From contig NZ_BLJQ01000007.1 in assembly GCF_014132155.1 (NCBI RefSeq), positions 60,069 through 124,068 of the forward strand: 64,000 nucleotides of DNA. Reading direction: 5' to 3'. Numbering within the stretch: the stretch's first letter is position 1; each line of letters opens with the position of its first letter. The DNA comes from Gluconobacter sp. Gdi (lineage in GTDB: Bacteria > Pseudomonadota > Alphaproteobacteria > Acetobacterales > Acetobacteraceae). This document shows, one piece after another, positions 1-8,419 of this stretch. Below the pieces are notes generated by a model that saw only the letters and a program-made list of their open reading frames with translations, was not told the origin of the DNA and ran no database searches. A program made the translations under genes and the position numbers.

Positions 1-1
1 T

Positions 2-2548
2 CGTCCGCTCCGGAGTGCGTGGCTACTTCTGCGCTGTTTCGGAGCACTGTTTAAACGAACTGATCCTGATTCTTATGCTGAGCGCGACAAGCGCATTCTG
101 AATGCTGAACAGCAGGCAAAGGATTTTGCCGCCGCCCGCAAGAAAAAACGCGAGAGAATAGTGCTTCGTCCCATGAAACAAGGTTCGACTGCTTCCCTCC
201 TGATCATCGGTCTGATGACAAGCATCGCGATGAGTGGGCAGGCCTCTGCTCAGGCTCTCCCATCTCCGATTTCCGATGCAGGAGACAATATTCCTCTGCC
301 CGATATAGGAACCACTACGAATGTGCCGGGGCCTGTCATGCCTCCGCTTGCAGGGGCAACGCCGCAAACCTTTTCTCTCATGCATTTTGGAACGCCCTCT
401 GTTCTACGGATGTTGCCTTGGGCTTCCATTCAGGGGGTCAACCTTTCAGTTCCATCTTCCCGTCTTGTCACAGGGGCGCGCCTTGTCCTGAGTGGAGCGT
501 TTTCACCGCAACTTGCCGCGACAGGCGGGGCCATCACGATACGTCTCAATGATCAGTATGTTGGAACGATCACTTTGGATCGCTCTCGCGCTTCTTTTGA
601 CGCCCTTAGTTTTGATCTTGATCCCGTACTTTTCACGAAAAAGAACACACTGACCTTTTCTTTGGGAAGTACGTCTTCGGATCACGAAACGCCTGCGCTG
701 CCCCAAAAAACGACTGACATATGGGCCGAAATCAGAGGTATGTCCTCTCTGACGCTGACCACCGTACCCTTGCCGCCCCAGCGTCATCTCAACCGTCTTC
801 CCACACCTCTGCTGGACATTCAGGCGAGCGATCCTGTCGTGCTGCCTTTTGTCCTTCCTGACAACCAGTCTCCGGGGGACCTACGGGGCGCTGCGATCAT
901 GGCAGGTTGGTTTGGAAAGATTACCGACGTCCGACGTATCTCGTTTCCTGTCAGCAGACATCTTCCTTTGAGCGGTAATGCGGTGGCCATCGCTCCAGCA
1001 GGTCTTTTGCCAGTCGGACTGCTGCTTCCAGCCTCTGTCAAAGGGCCCTTTGTAGCTGAAGTTGCCAACCCCAAAGATAGTAATGGAACCGTACTGGTTA
1101 TTACTGGTCGCACCGTGGAAGAGGTTCAGGAAGCTGCGCGTGCCGTTGCATTTCTACCGGAAGCACTTTCTGAAAATGCGTCACAGAGTGTTAGCGCACC
1201 GGAAACCATGCCCAGAAATCCGTATGATGCACCAGCATTTATACCGACAAGCCGGGTAGTCCGGTTTGGCGAGTTGGTGAGTGATGCTGCTCTCACGGGC
1301 CACGGGTATATTCCTGGCACACTGAGTATTCCGTTCCGTATCTTGCCTGATCTCTACACGTGGCGGGACAAGCCATTTCTCGCCGAGGTTGGCATCAATG
1401 GTCCCTTGGAAGCAATTGTTGACCTGGACCGGTCTCATGTTGATGTGAGCCTCAATAACCTTTACCTGCGGAGCTACTCCTGGAGAGTTCCGACGCTTCT
1501 ACCATTATGGATTTCACGTTACTTCCCGTCGGTTTCTGCCCTACAGCAGGATCGGATCAAACTTCCAGTTTGGGGGGTGTATGCGCAGAATCAGCTTGAT
1601 TTCTATTTTAGCGGTCGCCCAGCTGCGAATACACAAATTGCCGCATCAGGTCAGGATATCACGATCAGCATTGATCCTGATTCCACGCTTGATTTCAGGC
1701 GGGCGTACCATTTTGCCGTACTTCCCAATCTCGCAATGTTCGCAAATAGCGCCTTTCCCTTTACGCGCCTTGCAGACCTTTCCGAAACGGTAATCTGCCT
1801 TCCTGATCATCCGGATACAGCAGTAACGACTGCCTTTCTGGACCTAATGGGCACCATTGGCTCCTATACGTGGTATCCCGCAGACAAAATGACTTTGATT
1901 GGCGAGAGCGTCCTAGCCTCGGACAAGACGTTTCCCGATCAGGACGTGCTGGTGATGGGAACGCTTGGCTCGGACAGGTCATATGCTTCTCTGTTGGCAG
2001 CAACACCTTATACTCTTGAAAATGGCAAGCTTCATTTCCGGCAGAGAACAATGCTGGATGGGGTGCGATATTTCTTTGCCGATCTTGCAGGAAATGCCGT
2101 TTCTGACACAGGTACAGTAAAGCTTCAGGGGGCGCTCAGTCTGCAGAGTGGGGGAGCTTTTATGGCAGCGCGCTCTCCGTATGCATCGCATCGCTCGCTT
2201 GTCATGATGCTATCCGGGACACCACAGGGATTGGATGAACTGGTTCATGCCATGCGTGATCCAGAAAAACAGCGGGGAATTCAGGGGGATCTGACTGTCG
2301 TTAATGGCAGCCATGTTGTCGCGTCTCGCAATGGCATCTCCTATACCGTCGGTAGTCTGCCTTTCTGGGTGAATATCGAGCGTATCTTCCGTGAGCACCC
2401 ATTCCGCATCATTGCTGCTGCTGCTGCTGCTGTTGCCATCTTTCTGATCGGACGCAGTCTGCATAAAGCTGTCATGTATCAGGCAATGCTGCGCAAACGT
2501 GTCATGGATGAGGTGCAACTCTCCGATCAGGGCGTTCAGGCGCAATGA
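2..2548 (+). CDS. bcsAB: Cellulose synthase BcsAB fusion, 3' part (BcsA C-terminus joined to BcsB)
   Basis: BcsA is the c-di-GMP-activated glucosyltransferase of the inner membrane; BcsB is its membrane-anchored periplasmic partner that guides the glucan chain. The frame is open from base 2 with no stop before the BcsB part, so the two are one polypeptide here, as in several Komagataeibacter operons. The first ~55 residues are a basic, charged tail typical of a BcsA end. A signal-like hydrophobic stretch (from the codon at 173, MKQGSTASLLIIG) and an A-S-A type cleavage site then precede the roughly 770-residue BcsB region. That region ends in a transmembrane helix (PFRIIAAAAAAVAIFLIG) and a short basic tail. 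GTG 161 or ATG 173 could be an internal start, but no separate bcsA stop exists. The catalytic and PilZ parts lie outside the window. The stop overlaps bcsC by 4 nt. Confidence 0.9.
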   Translation, partial: RPLRSAWLLLRCFGALFKRTDPDSYAERDKRILNAEQQAKDFAAARKKKRERIVLRPMKQGSTASLLIIGLMTSIAMSGQASAQALPSPISDAGDNIPLPDIGTTTNVPGPVMPPLAGATPQTFSLMHFGTPSVLRMLPWASIQGVNLSVPSSRLVTGARLVLSGAFSPQLAATGGAITIRLNDQYVGTITLDRSRASFDALSFDLDPVLFTKKNTLTFSLGSTSSDHETPALPQKTTDIWAEIRGMSSLTLTTVPLPPQRHLNRLPTPLLDIQASDPVVLPFVLPDNQSPGDLRGAAIMAGWFGKITDVRRISFPVSRHLPLSGNAVAIAPAGLLPVGLLLPASVKGPFVAEVANPKDSNGTVLVITGRTVEEVQEAARAVAFLPEALSENASQSVSAPETMPRNPYDAPAFIPTSRVVRFGELVSDAALTGHGYIPGTLSIPFRILPDLYTWRDKPFLAEVGINGPLEAIVDLDRSHVDVSLNNLYLRSYSWRVPTLLPLWISRYFPSVSALQQDRIKLPVWGVYAQNQLDFYFSGRPAANTQIAASGQDITISIDPDSTLDFRRAYHFAVLPNLAMFANSAFPFTRLADLSETVICLPDHPDTAVTTAFLDLMGTIGSYTWYPADKMTLIGESVLASDKTFPDQDVLVMGTLGSDRSYASLLAATPYTLENGKLHFRQRTMLDGVRYFFADLAGNAVSDTGTVKLQGALSLQSGGAFMAARSPYASHRSLVMMLSGTPQGLDELVHAMRDPEKQRGIQGDLTVVNGSHVVASRNGISYTVGSLPFWVNIERIFREHPFRIIAAAAAAVAIFLIGRSLHKAVMYQAMLRKRVMDEVQLSDQGVQAQ
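2414..2431 (+). repeat. (GCT)6 microsatellite in the BcsB transmembrane anchor
   Basis: Six perfect GCT triplets encode six consecutive alanines inside the C-terminal membrane helix of BcsB. Slippage in whole triplets would change helix length without breaking the frame. Confidence 0.85.
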
Positions 2549-5500
2549 AAGCTCGTTTCCTGCCGTCGCTACCAACGTCCGCCCTGCTTCTTTCTGGTCT
2601 ATCCCAAGGTGTATTTTTCTGGTTGCCGGAAGATGCGCAGGCTCAACAGGCAGTTACTCTTTCGGCGATCCCGGCGGATCAGGCGGAGGTCGTCCAGCTT
2701 CTGTTAAAACAGACGAGGTACTGGCTTGGTCGCAGTCAGTATGATCGTGCGGCAGAAACACTGGCTCAGGCGCGGCAGGTTGCTCCTCAAAACCCAGGCG
2801 TTCTGGAAATCGAGGGAGAGTGGGCTGCTCAGAAAGGTGACATTGAAGCTTCGGAAAGAGTTCTAAAGACGCTTCAGAAAATCAATCCGAAAGCGGCACA
2901 AAATCTGGATTCCGTTATGAGGGGAAGCCTTGTTTCTGGCCCACTTTTGGAGGAGGCCCGGACCCTCGCTCGTTCAGGGAAGGCGACAGAAGCAGTGCGC
3001 GTTTATGAGCGTCTGTTTCCGAATGGTCCGCCAGGAGGGTATGCACTGGAATATTATCAGGTGATGGCTGCGTCTAAGCCATTGCGAAACGAGGCTATTG
3101 CCGGGTTGCGATCACTGATCCGCACTGATCATAACAATATTGCGGCTCAGATTGGATATGCTGAAGCTCTGACCTGGAACGAGGACACCCGTCTGGATGG
3201 AATGAAACGGTTGCAAGGTCTGGCGGGTGTTACGGCTCTTTCAAGAGAGCAGCGAACCTCTGTCATGAGAGCTTGGCGAACAGCACTTTACTGGGTTCCT
3301 CCGACCTCTCGAAGCATCCCACTTTATGATGCTTTTCTATCGGTCTTGCCGCAAGATCATGATGTGCTGGAACGTCGACATCAGGCAGAGCATGCCCCGA
3401 GTGAAGAATTGGCCCAGACCCGCACTGAAGGTTTTCAGGCTTTGGACCGTGGCAATCTTCAGCAGGCGGAAAGTGACTTCAATGGAGTGCTGCAGACCCA
3501 TCCGGATGATGCGGACGCGGTCGGAGGGCTCGGACTTGTGCGTCTGCGGCAGGGGCGTTCGGACGAAGCTACGGAACTTCTGAACCGGGCATCGCAACTG
3601 AACCCTGCCGAGGCCGCGCGTTGGACGAAAGCTTTGGCAGGTTCGAAGCTGGCGGGCACCTATCACAGGATAGACAGTCTGATCGCTACGGGGCGTTATA
3701 ACGAAGCACGACAACTCGCTGTTGACACGTTGCAGGTGGCGCCCGACCAAGCGGCTCTTAAAGTCAAACTTGCAGACATGGATCGTAGGCAGGGGCGAAC
3801 GGCTGAAGCCGAGCGAGGCTATCGTAGTGTTCTTGCTTCAGAGCCCGGGAATATCGCAGCGCTTCAGGGGTTGAGTGGAATTCTGGCTTCGGATGGAAGG
3901 GTGAGTGAGGCTCAGGCACTCGCCCGACGTATTCCGGGTATGGGCAACCGTTTCCTGCAGGATATGCGTGCGGCCGATTTACAGGCCGAAGCTGACCGGG
4001 CGGATAACGCCGGGGAAAAGGTAACCCTGTTGACTTCAGCTCTAGCGGAAAAACCAGACGACCCGTGGATCAGGCTTCATCTGGCTCAGGCGCTTCTGAA
4101 GTCTTCGCGCCAGCAGGAAGCACGGGAAGTCATGGAGCCTATCCTGTCGACAGATCGCCATCTGACGGCTGAACAGCTACAGGCTGCAGTGTTTTTTAGC
4201 AGTCAGGTCAATGATTTCGACAGAATCAGACAGCTTCTTCGAACATTGCCTGCACAGGCACGGACGCAATCCATCAGACAGGTTGAGATGCGTCTTGAAG
4301 ATCACGACCGCATCGCCACTCTGCCGGCGGATGAGACCGATGCCCGCTTTTATGTCCGCAGACTTGCCGACACTATGAGCGATCCTACCGGGATAAGGGG
4401 CGCAGGCGTTGCCAGCCAACTGGTTGGTGCAGGCAAGCCTGCTCTCGCTGTCTTTTTTCTCCGGAGCCTCTTGTCTTCTACCCCCCATCTGACGGCACAG
4501 CAGCGACTGGCATATGCGGGGAGCTTCCTGGGGGTTCGCAAAACAGAAGAAGCACGACATCTGATGGAAGGCCTTGCAGGTGCGCAGTTGACTCCCGAAG
4601 AGGAACGTGAGCGCCACGATATTACAACAGGGCTGGCTGTAACGCGGTCGGATCAGCTGAATGCGAAGGGTGATCAGGCGGAAGCCTATGAAGCCCTCAG
4701 GCCCGTTCTGGCGGATAATCCGTCTGACACGTCAGCCCGTATGGCGCTCGTTAGACTGTATGAAGCCCGGCAAGAAAATGCCAAGGCGGATGAAATTGTA
4801 CGTGCGGTTGTCAATCGTGACCCTGATGATCTGGAAGCCAGACTAGCATTGGTCAAGCTCGAAGCTCAGGCTGGCCAAAAAGACGAAGCCAGAGTTAATG
4901 CCGAAGCTCTCAAGGAGCGTGCGCCCACCGATCCGCGTGCGTGGATTGCGGCAGCCCGTGTGGCCGAGATGGATGGTAACTGGCGCGAAAGTCTTGAAGA
5001 TCTTGCTCGGGCCAGAGAATTCCGTGCCGCTCAGGTTCGACGGACGGATGGAGGCCTTGTTGAGGACGTTAATCCATTCCGGCAGCAGGATCACGGCAAA
5101 TCCGAGGCGGAGCAGGACCCAATGCTGAGTGGCATTCAGGAAGATGAAAGCCGCGTCAGTCAGACTTATGCGCCGACCGTGGATATTACTCCCGGCTTTC
5201 TCGGACGTTCCGGGACCGGCTTGACCAAGCTTTCCCGTGCTGATTTGAAGATGGAAGGAGCCATGACGGTGGGTTCGGGACGATTGGGTATCGTTCTGGA
5301 TCCCACCGTACTCGCCTCCGGCACGGGGACTATGGATTATCGGGAAGGGCTGTGGAAAACTGGGACGACAGCGGTGACTTGTGCGCCTCAAGACGTCCAG
5401 ACAACTTCTGCCTGCTACAGTGACGTGATACGTCGCCGCTCGGCTTATGGCGTAGGTACGAATCTTTATTATGCTCTTGATTGGTTCAGGGCGGATATCG

Positions 5501-6390
5501 GCACGTCGCCTTTGGGCTTTTCTGTGACCAACATTCTGGGTGGGATTGAATTAACCCCTCAGATTGCGCCTCATCTTATACTGCATACGACATTCGAACG
5601 ACGTGCCATCGCAGATAGCGTCCTCTCTTATGCAGGTCTGCGTGAGACGGAGACAGTGGGCGATGTAACCCAGCACAGGACCTGGGGCGGGGTAACCAAA
5701 AATAGAGCTCATGCACAGTTCGAATACGGAGATGATGCCTTTTCTCTGTATGCAGGTGGGGGCGGTGCTTACATCTATGGTCGTAACACGCAGTCCAATG
5801 TTAATTATGAAGCCGGTGTGGGAGGCAGTTTCCGTATCTACGACGATGGTATGAACAAAGTTCATATCGGTGCGGATGCCGACTGGTTCAGGTATAATAA
5901 CAACCAGTTTCTTTATACCCCCGGGAATGGCGGTTATTTTTCGCCACAGTCCTTTTTCTCTCTGACTATCCCGGTGCGGTATGCAGGACATAAGGGGGCG
6001 TGGGATTGGGCGGCTTCCGGTTTTGGAGGCTTCCAGGCGTATCGTCAGCGCAGCACACTGCTTTTTCCTCGAGACAGTCGCTACCAGACACAGGCAAGAG
6101 CGAATTACGATGCTGCACAGGACTGTGTACAACAGCAAGCACTCGCTGCCGCAAACGGATCAACAATCACACCCTGCGGTGGTGTTTCTACAAGTGTGCT
6201 GAGCCAGTACAACTATCGTGATCCCGCGAAATCTTCGTCTGGAATTTCAGGCGGTATAGATGCGCTTTTCTATTACCACATTACGCCTGATCTGAAGGTT
6301 AGTGGTCGTTTTCTCTACCAGAAGTCGGGTCCCTGGAATCAGACAGATGTGAATCTGTCCGTTCACTACGACTTTTCCGGAATACGTTGA
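2545..6390 (+). CDS. bcsC: Cellulose synthase outer-membrane/periplasmic subunit BcsC
   Basis: BcsC exports the glucan across the outer membrane. The 1281-residue product has a signal peptide (about residues 1-34, ending EDAQAQ). A long array of tetratricopeptide repeats follows to about residue 850; examples are the helical segments near 'AVGGLGLVRLRQGRSDEATE' and 'DNPSDTSARMALVRLYEA'. The C-terminal ~380 residues are rich in alternating aromatic and glycine strands and match the BcsC outer-membrane barrel region. The start ATG overlaps the bcsAB stop (ATGA) and the stop is directly followed by the bcsD ATG, so translation is coupled. Length is usual for the family. Confidence is high because of repeat architecture and operon position. 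Confidence 0.95.
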   Translation: MKARFLPSLPTSALLLSGLSQGVFFWLPEDAQAQQAVTLSAIPADQAEVVQLLLKQTRYWLGRSQYDRAAETLAQARQVAPQNPGVLEIEGEWAAQKGDIEASERVLKTLQKINPKAAQNLDSVMRGSLVSGPLLEEARTLARSGKATEAVRVYERLFPNGPPGGYALEYYQVMAASKPLRNEAIAGLRSLIRTDHNNIAAQIGYAEALTWNEDTRLDGMKRLQGLAGVTALSREQRTSVMRAWRTALYWVPPTSRSIPLYDAFLSVLPQDHDVLERRHQAEHAPSEELAQTRTEGFQALDRGNLQQAESDFNGVLQTHPDDADAVGGLGLVRLRQGRSDEATELLNRASQLNPAEAARWTKALAGSKLAGTYHRIDSLIATGRYNEARQLAVDTLQVAPDQAALKVKLADMDRRQGRTAEAERGYRSVLASEPGNIAALQGLSGILASDGRVSEAQALARRIPGMGNRFLQDMRAADLQAEADRADNAGEKVTLLTSALAEKPDDPWIRLHLAQALLKSSRQQEAREVMEPILSTDRHLTAEQLQAAVFFSSQVNDFDRIRQLLRTLPAQARTQSIRQVEMRLEDHDRIATLPADETDARFYVRRLADTMSDPTGIRGAGVASQLVGAGKPALAVFFLRSLLSSTPHLTAQQRLAYAGSFLGVRKTEEARHLMEGLAGAQLTPEEERERHDITTGLAVTRSDQLNAKGDQAEAYEALRPVLADNPSDTSARMALVRLYEARQENAKADEIVRAVVNRDPDDLEARLALVKLEAQAGQKDEARVNAEALKERAPTDPRAWIAAARVAEMDGNWRESLEDLARAREFRAAQVRRTDGGLVEDVNPFRQQDHGKSEAEQDPMLSGIQEDESRVSQTYAPTVDITPGFLGRSGTGLTKLSRADLKMEGAMTVGSGRLGIVLDPTVLASGTGTMDYREGLWKTGTTAVTCAPQDVQTTSACYSDVIRRRSAYGVGTNLYYALDWFRADIGTSPLGFSVTNILGGIELTPQIAPHLILHTTFERRAIADSVLSYAGLRETETVGDVTQHRTWGGVTKNRAHAQFEYGDDAFSLYAGGGGAYIYGRNTQSNVNYEAGVGGSFRIYDDGMNKVHIGADADWFRYNNNQFLYTPGNGGYFSPQSFFSLTIPVRYAGHKGAWDWAASGFGGFQAYRQRSTLLFPRDSRYQTQARANYDAAQDCVQQQALAAANGSTITPCGGVSTSVLSQYNYRDPAKSSSGISGGIDALFYYHITPDLKVSGRFLYQKSGPWNQTDVNLSVHYDFSGIR

Positions 6391-6822
6391 ATGGCCATTG
6401 ATTTTACACTGCTTCTTACAGAGCTGGCTCGGGAATTCGATCAGCAGGCCGGGGCGGACGCGCGGGACAGTTTTCTTCGGAAGGTCGGGTATCGGATTGC
6501 GTGCCGCGTGACATTGCCGCCATGTGAAACGCTGCTCAACCTCGAGTTGGAAATGAACGTCCAGCTTGCCACGCTTGGGTGGGGGCAAACGAGCCTTTCT
6601 CTGGCAGAAACCCAGGCACGCCTTCGTTTGACCCATGATGGTCTGCCATCACTGGGAAGTACGGGTACTCCGCCAGGAAGCTGGCTGACGGCATGTCTGG
6701 CGGGCCTCTATGAGCAATGGCTTATGGATCAGCCCAATGCCGCGGAAGGCTGCCGAATAACATGGGACCCTCAGACGCCGGCCAACTCCATTGGAAGTCT
6801 ACTGTTCGAGTACGGACAATGA
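6391..6822 (+). CDS. bcsD: Cellulose synthase operon protein D
   Basis: BcsD is a periplasmic octameric ring protein, known from Komagataeibacter, that helps bundle nascent glucan chains into ordered crystalline fibrils. The 143-residue product has no signal peptide, as is usual for the family, and the typical acidic, leucine-rich composition with a C-terminal 'SLLFEYG' end. It starts immediately after the bcsC stop (TGAATG), with no intergenic space. Presence of bcsD marks this as the Komagataeibacter-like class of bcs operon rather than the enterobacterial one. Confidence 0.93.
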   Translation: MAIDFTLLLTELAREFDQQAGADARDSFLRKVGYRIACRVTLPPCETLLNLELEMNVQLATLGWGQTSLSLAETQARLRLTHDGLPSLGSTGTPPGSWLTACLAGLYEQWLMDQPNAAEGCRITWDPQTPANSIGSLLFEYGQ

Positions 6823-6865
6823 ACAGAACCGCGACCGGTCGCTTCATGAGCCAGGACGATTAAGC

Positions 6866-7204
6866 ATGCCCCAGTTTTCATCCGACGTTCCTTCACTCTG
6901 CAAAGCAATGGGAAAGCCGGATTTCAGATACCGTTCGTTCGATAACATCGCTTTCATTCCACAGACACCTTACGTGAAGGCGCCTGTGGAGGAAGCCGAA
7001 CACGTTGAAGCGTCGAAGCCTCTCCCTGCACCTGAAGTGACTTTGCGTCCTCAGGACGGCAGCACGGAGAGTACTGCCCTGCCGATTGAAAATTTCCTCA
7101 CGGATGCCCGTAGCATTCCACTCTCCAAGGTGTTTTCGATGCTGGAGAAAAACAGGATCACAAGCGGCATGCCCGCAAAGGGACTTAACGAGATTTTTCG
7201 TTGA
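6866..7204 (+). CDS. Small CcpA/BcsH-like cellulose-synthesis accessory protein (tentative)
   Basis: This is a 112-residue acidic, proline-containing protein without signal peptide or membrane segment. ATG 6866 is chosen over the longer frame from 6791, which would overlap bcsD and lacks similarity before this Met. Its N-terminal segment (FRYRSFDNIAF) and C-terminal segment (IPLSKVFSMLEKN) resemble, from memory, the two ends of the Komagataeibacter cellulose-complementing protein CcpA (BcsH), which binds BcsD. The long proline-rich middle of CcpA is nearly absent, so this would be a shortened form. The position directly between bcsD and bcsZ supports a role in the cellulose complex. The name rests on short motifs and context and needs an alignment. 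Confidence 0.6.
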   Translation: MPQFSSDVPSLCKAMGKPDFRYRSFDNIAFIPQTPYVKAPVEEAEHVEASKPLPAPEVTLRPQDGSTESTALPIENFLTDARSIPLSKVFSMLEKNRITSGMPAKGLNEIFR

Positions 7205-7244
7205 GTAATCTTCAAGCGCGACAGTACCAGACAGGATATATTCA

Positions 7245-8312
7245 GTGAAGAACATGATGCGTGATCCCACCATGGCAATAGAGTCCTTCAACCGGCGGAT
7301 GGTCATGAAAGGAGTTTTCTGTACTTCATTTCTGGCGGCGACCGGATCGTATGCTTCTGCTGCGACTGCAGATGATCTGTGGGAAGATTACAAGAAACGC
7401 TTTATGACCTCTGACGGGCGCATCATCGACGCTCATGATGGTGTCGCCTCCCATAGTGAAGGGCAGGGATATGGGATGCTCTTCTCCGTTGCGTTCGATG
7501 ATCAAACGTCTTTTGACAGGCTCTGGAGTTGGACCGCCACGACGCTCCGCAGGCCACAGGATGCGCTCTTTTCCTGGCGGTATATCAATAATTCTATCCC
7601 GCATGTGCCTGACCATAACAACGCGACGGATGGTGATCTTTTGATCGCCTTTGCCCTGACAAGCGCTGCAAGGAAATGGCAGCGGCCACATCTTTTGACG
7701 CAGGCAAAGCAGATCTATTCAAGTATTCGGAAGAAACTTCTCGTAAATTTCAACGGTTGCCTTGTCCTTCTTCCGGGTATTTCGGGTTTTCTGTCACCCG
7801 GAAAAGCTACACTGAACATGTCCTATTACGTTATTCCATCCATGCAGGCCGCACAGGAGTTCGACGATACCGGAATATGGGCGCAAGCTATTCATGACGG
7901 AATGGATCTGCTCCGGCAGGCTCGTTTTGGCAGATGGGGCTTGCCACCTGACTGGCTCACGCTTGGAAAGGATCGGGACGTGCCGGAAATCGCTTCGGGT
8001 TGGCCACCCCGGTTTTCGTATGATGCGATCCGGGTTCCTTTATATCTTCAATGGGGCGGCATGCTGGATCGGGATATTGCAAACCCGTTTGTGCGTTACT
8101 GGCATGCCTACACGTCAGGCGGGCTGCCTGCCTGGATCGACCTGAAGACAGATGAAACAGCGCCTTATGCGGCCCCCCAGGGATTTCATGCCATTGGCGC
8201 AGCCTGTGGGTTTGAGAATGGCTTTAGCCCGGTGTTGAGCAGAAGCATTGATTATTACTCTGCTTCACTTGTCCTTCTCTCGAACATCGTTGCGGCACAA
8301 AGTTTGCGCTAA
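7245..8312 (+). CDS. bcsZ: GH8 endo-1,4-beta-glucanase of the cellulose operon (BcsZ/CMCax)
   Basis: BcsZ is a secreted endoglucanase that trims or relieves strained glucan during cellulose synthesis. The 355-residue product has an N-terminal signal with a paired arginine (FNRRMVMKG) and hydrophobic core up to about residue 40. GH8 landmarks are intact: the catalytic acid Glu in SEGQGYGMLF (about residue 72), the family signature NNATDGDLLIAFALTSAA, and the base Asp in PPRFSYDAIRVPLYL (about 260). GTG 7245 is preferred because an AGGA lies about 9 nt upstream; ATG 7254 or 7257 are alternatives. In Komagataeibacter this gene lies upstream of bcsA; here it is downstream of bcsD. Confidence 0.93.
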   Translation: MKNMMRDPTMAIESFNRRMVMKGVFCTSFLAATGSYASAATADDLWEDYKKRFMTSDGRIIDAHDGVASHSEGQGYGMLFSVAFDDQTSFDRLWSWTATTLRRPQDALFSWRYINNSIPHVPDHNNATDGDLLIAFALTSAARKWQRPHLLTQAKQIYSSIRKKLLVNFNGCLVLLPGISGFLSPGKATLNMSYYVIPSMQAAQEFDDTGIWAQAIHDGMDLLRQARFGRWGLPPDWLTLGKDRDVPEIASGWPPRFSYDAIRVPLYLQWGGMLDRDIANPFVRYWHAYTSGGLPAWIDLKTDETAPYAAPQGFHAIGAACGFENGFSPVLSRSIDYYSASLVLLSNIVAAQSLR

Positions 8313-8419
8313 GGCGGGGAAATGACGAGACAGAACTGCTTTTGTGTTTAAAGATCATGGGGTGCTGCTGTGCAGTTCCTTTCGAAAAATTGCCCCAGAA
8401 CTGTACGGAAAATTATTTG

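Noticed and set aside
6791..6865. N-terminal extension of the CcpA-like gene into bcsD
   Set aside because: It would overlap bcsD by 32 nt and add a segment without similarity; ATG 6866 begins the motif-bearing part.
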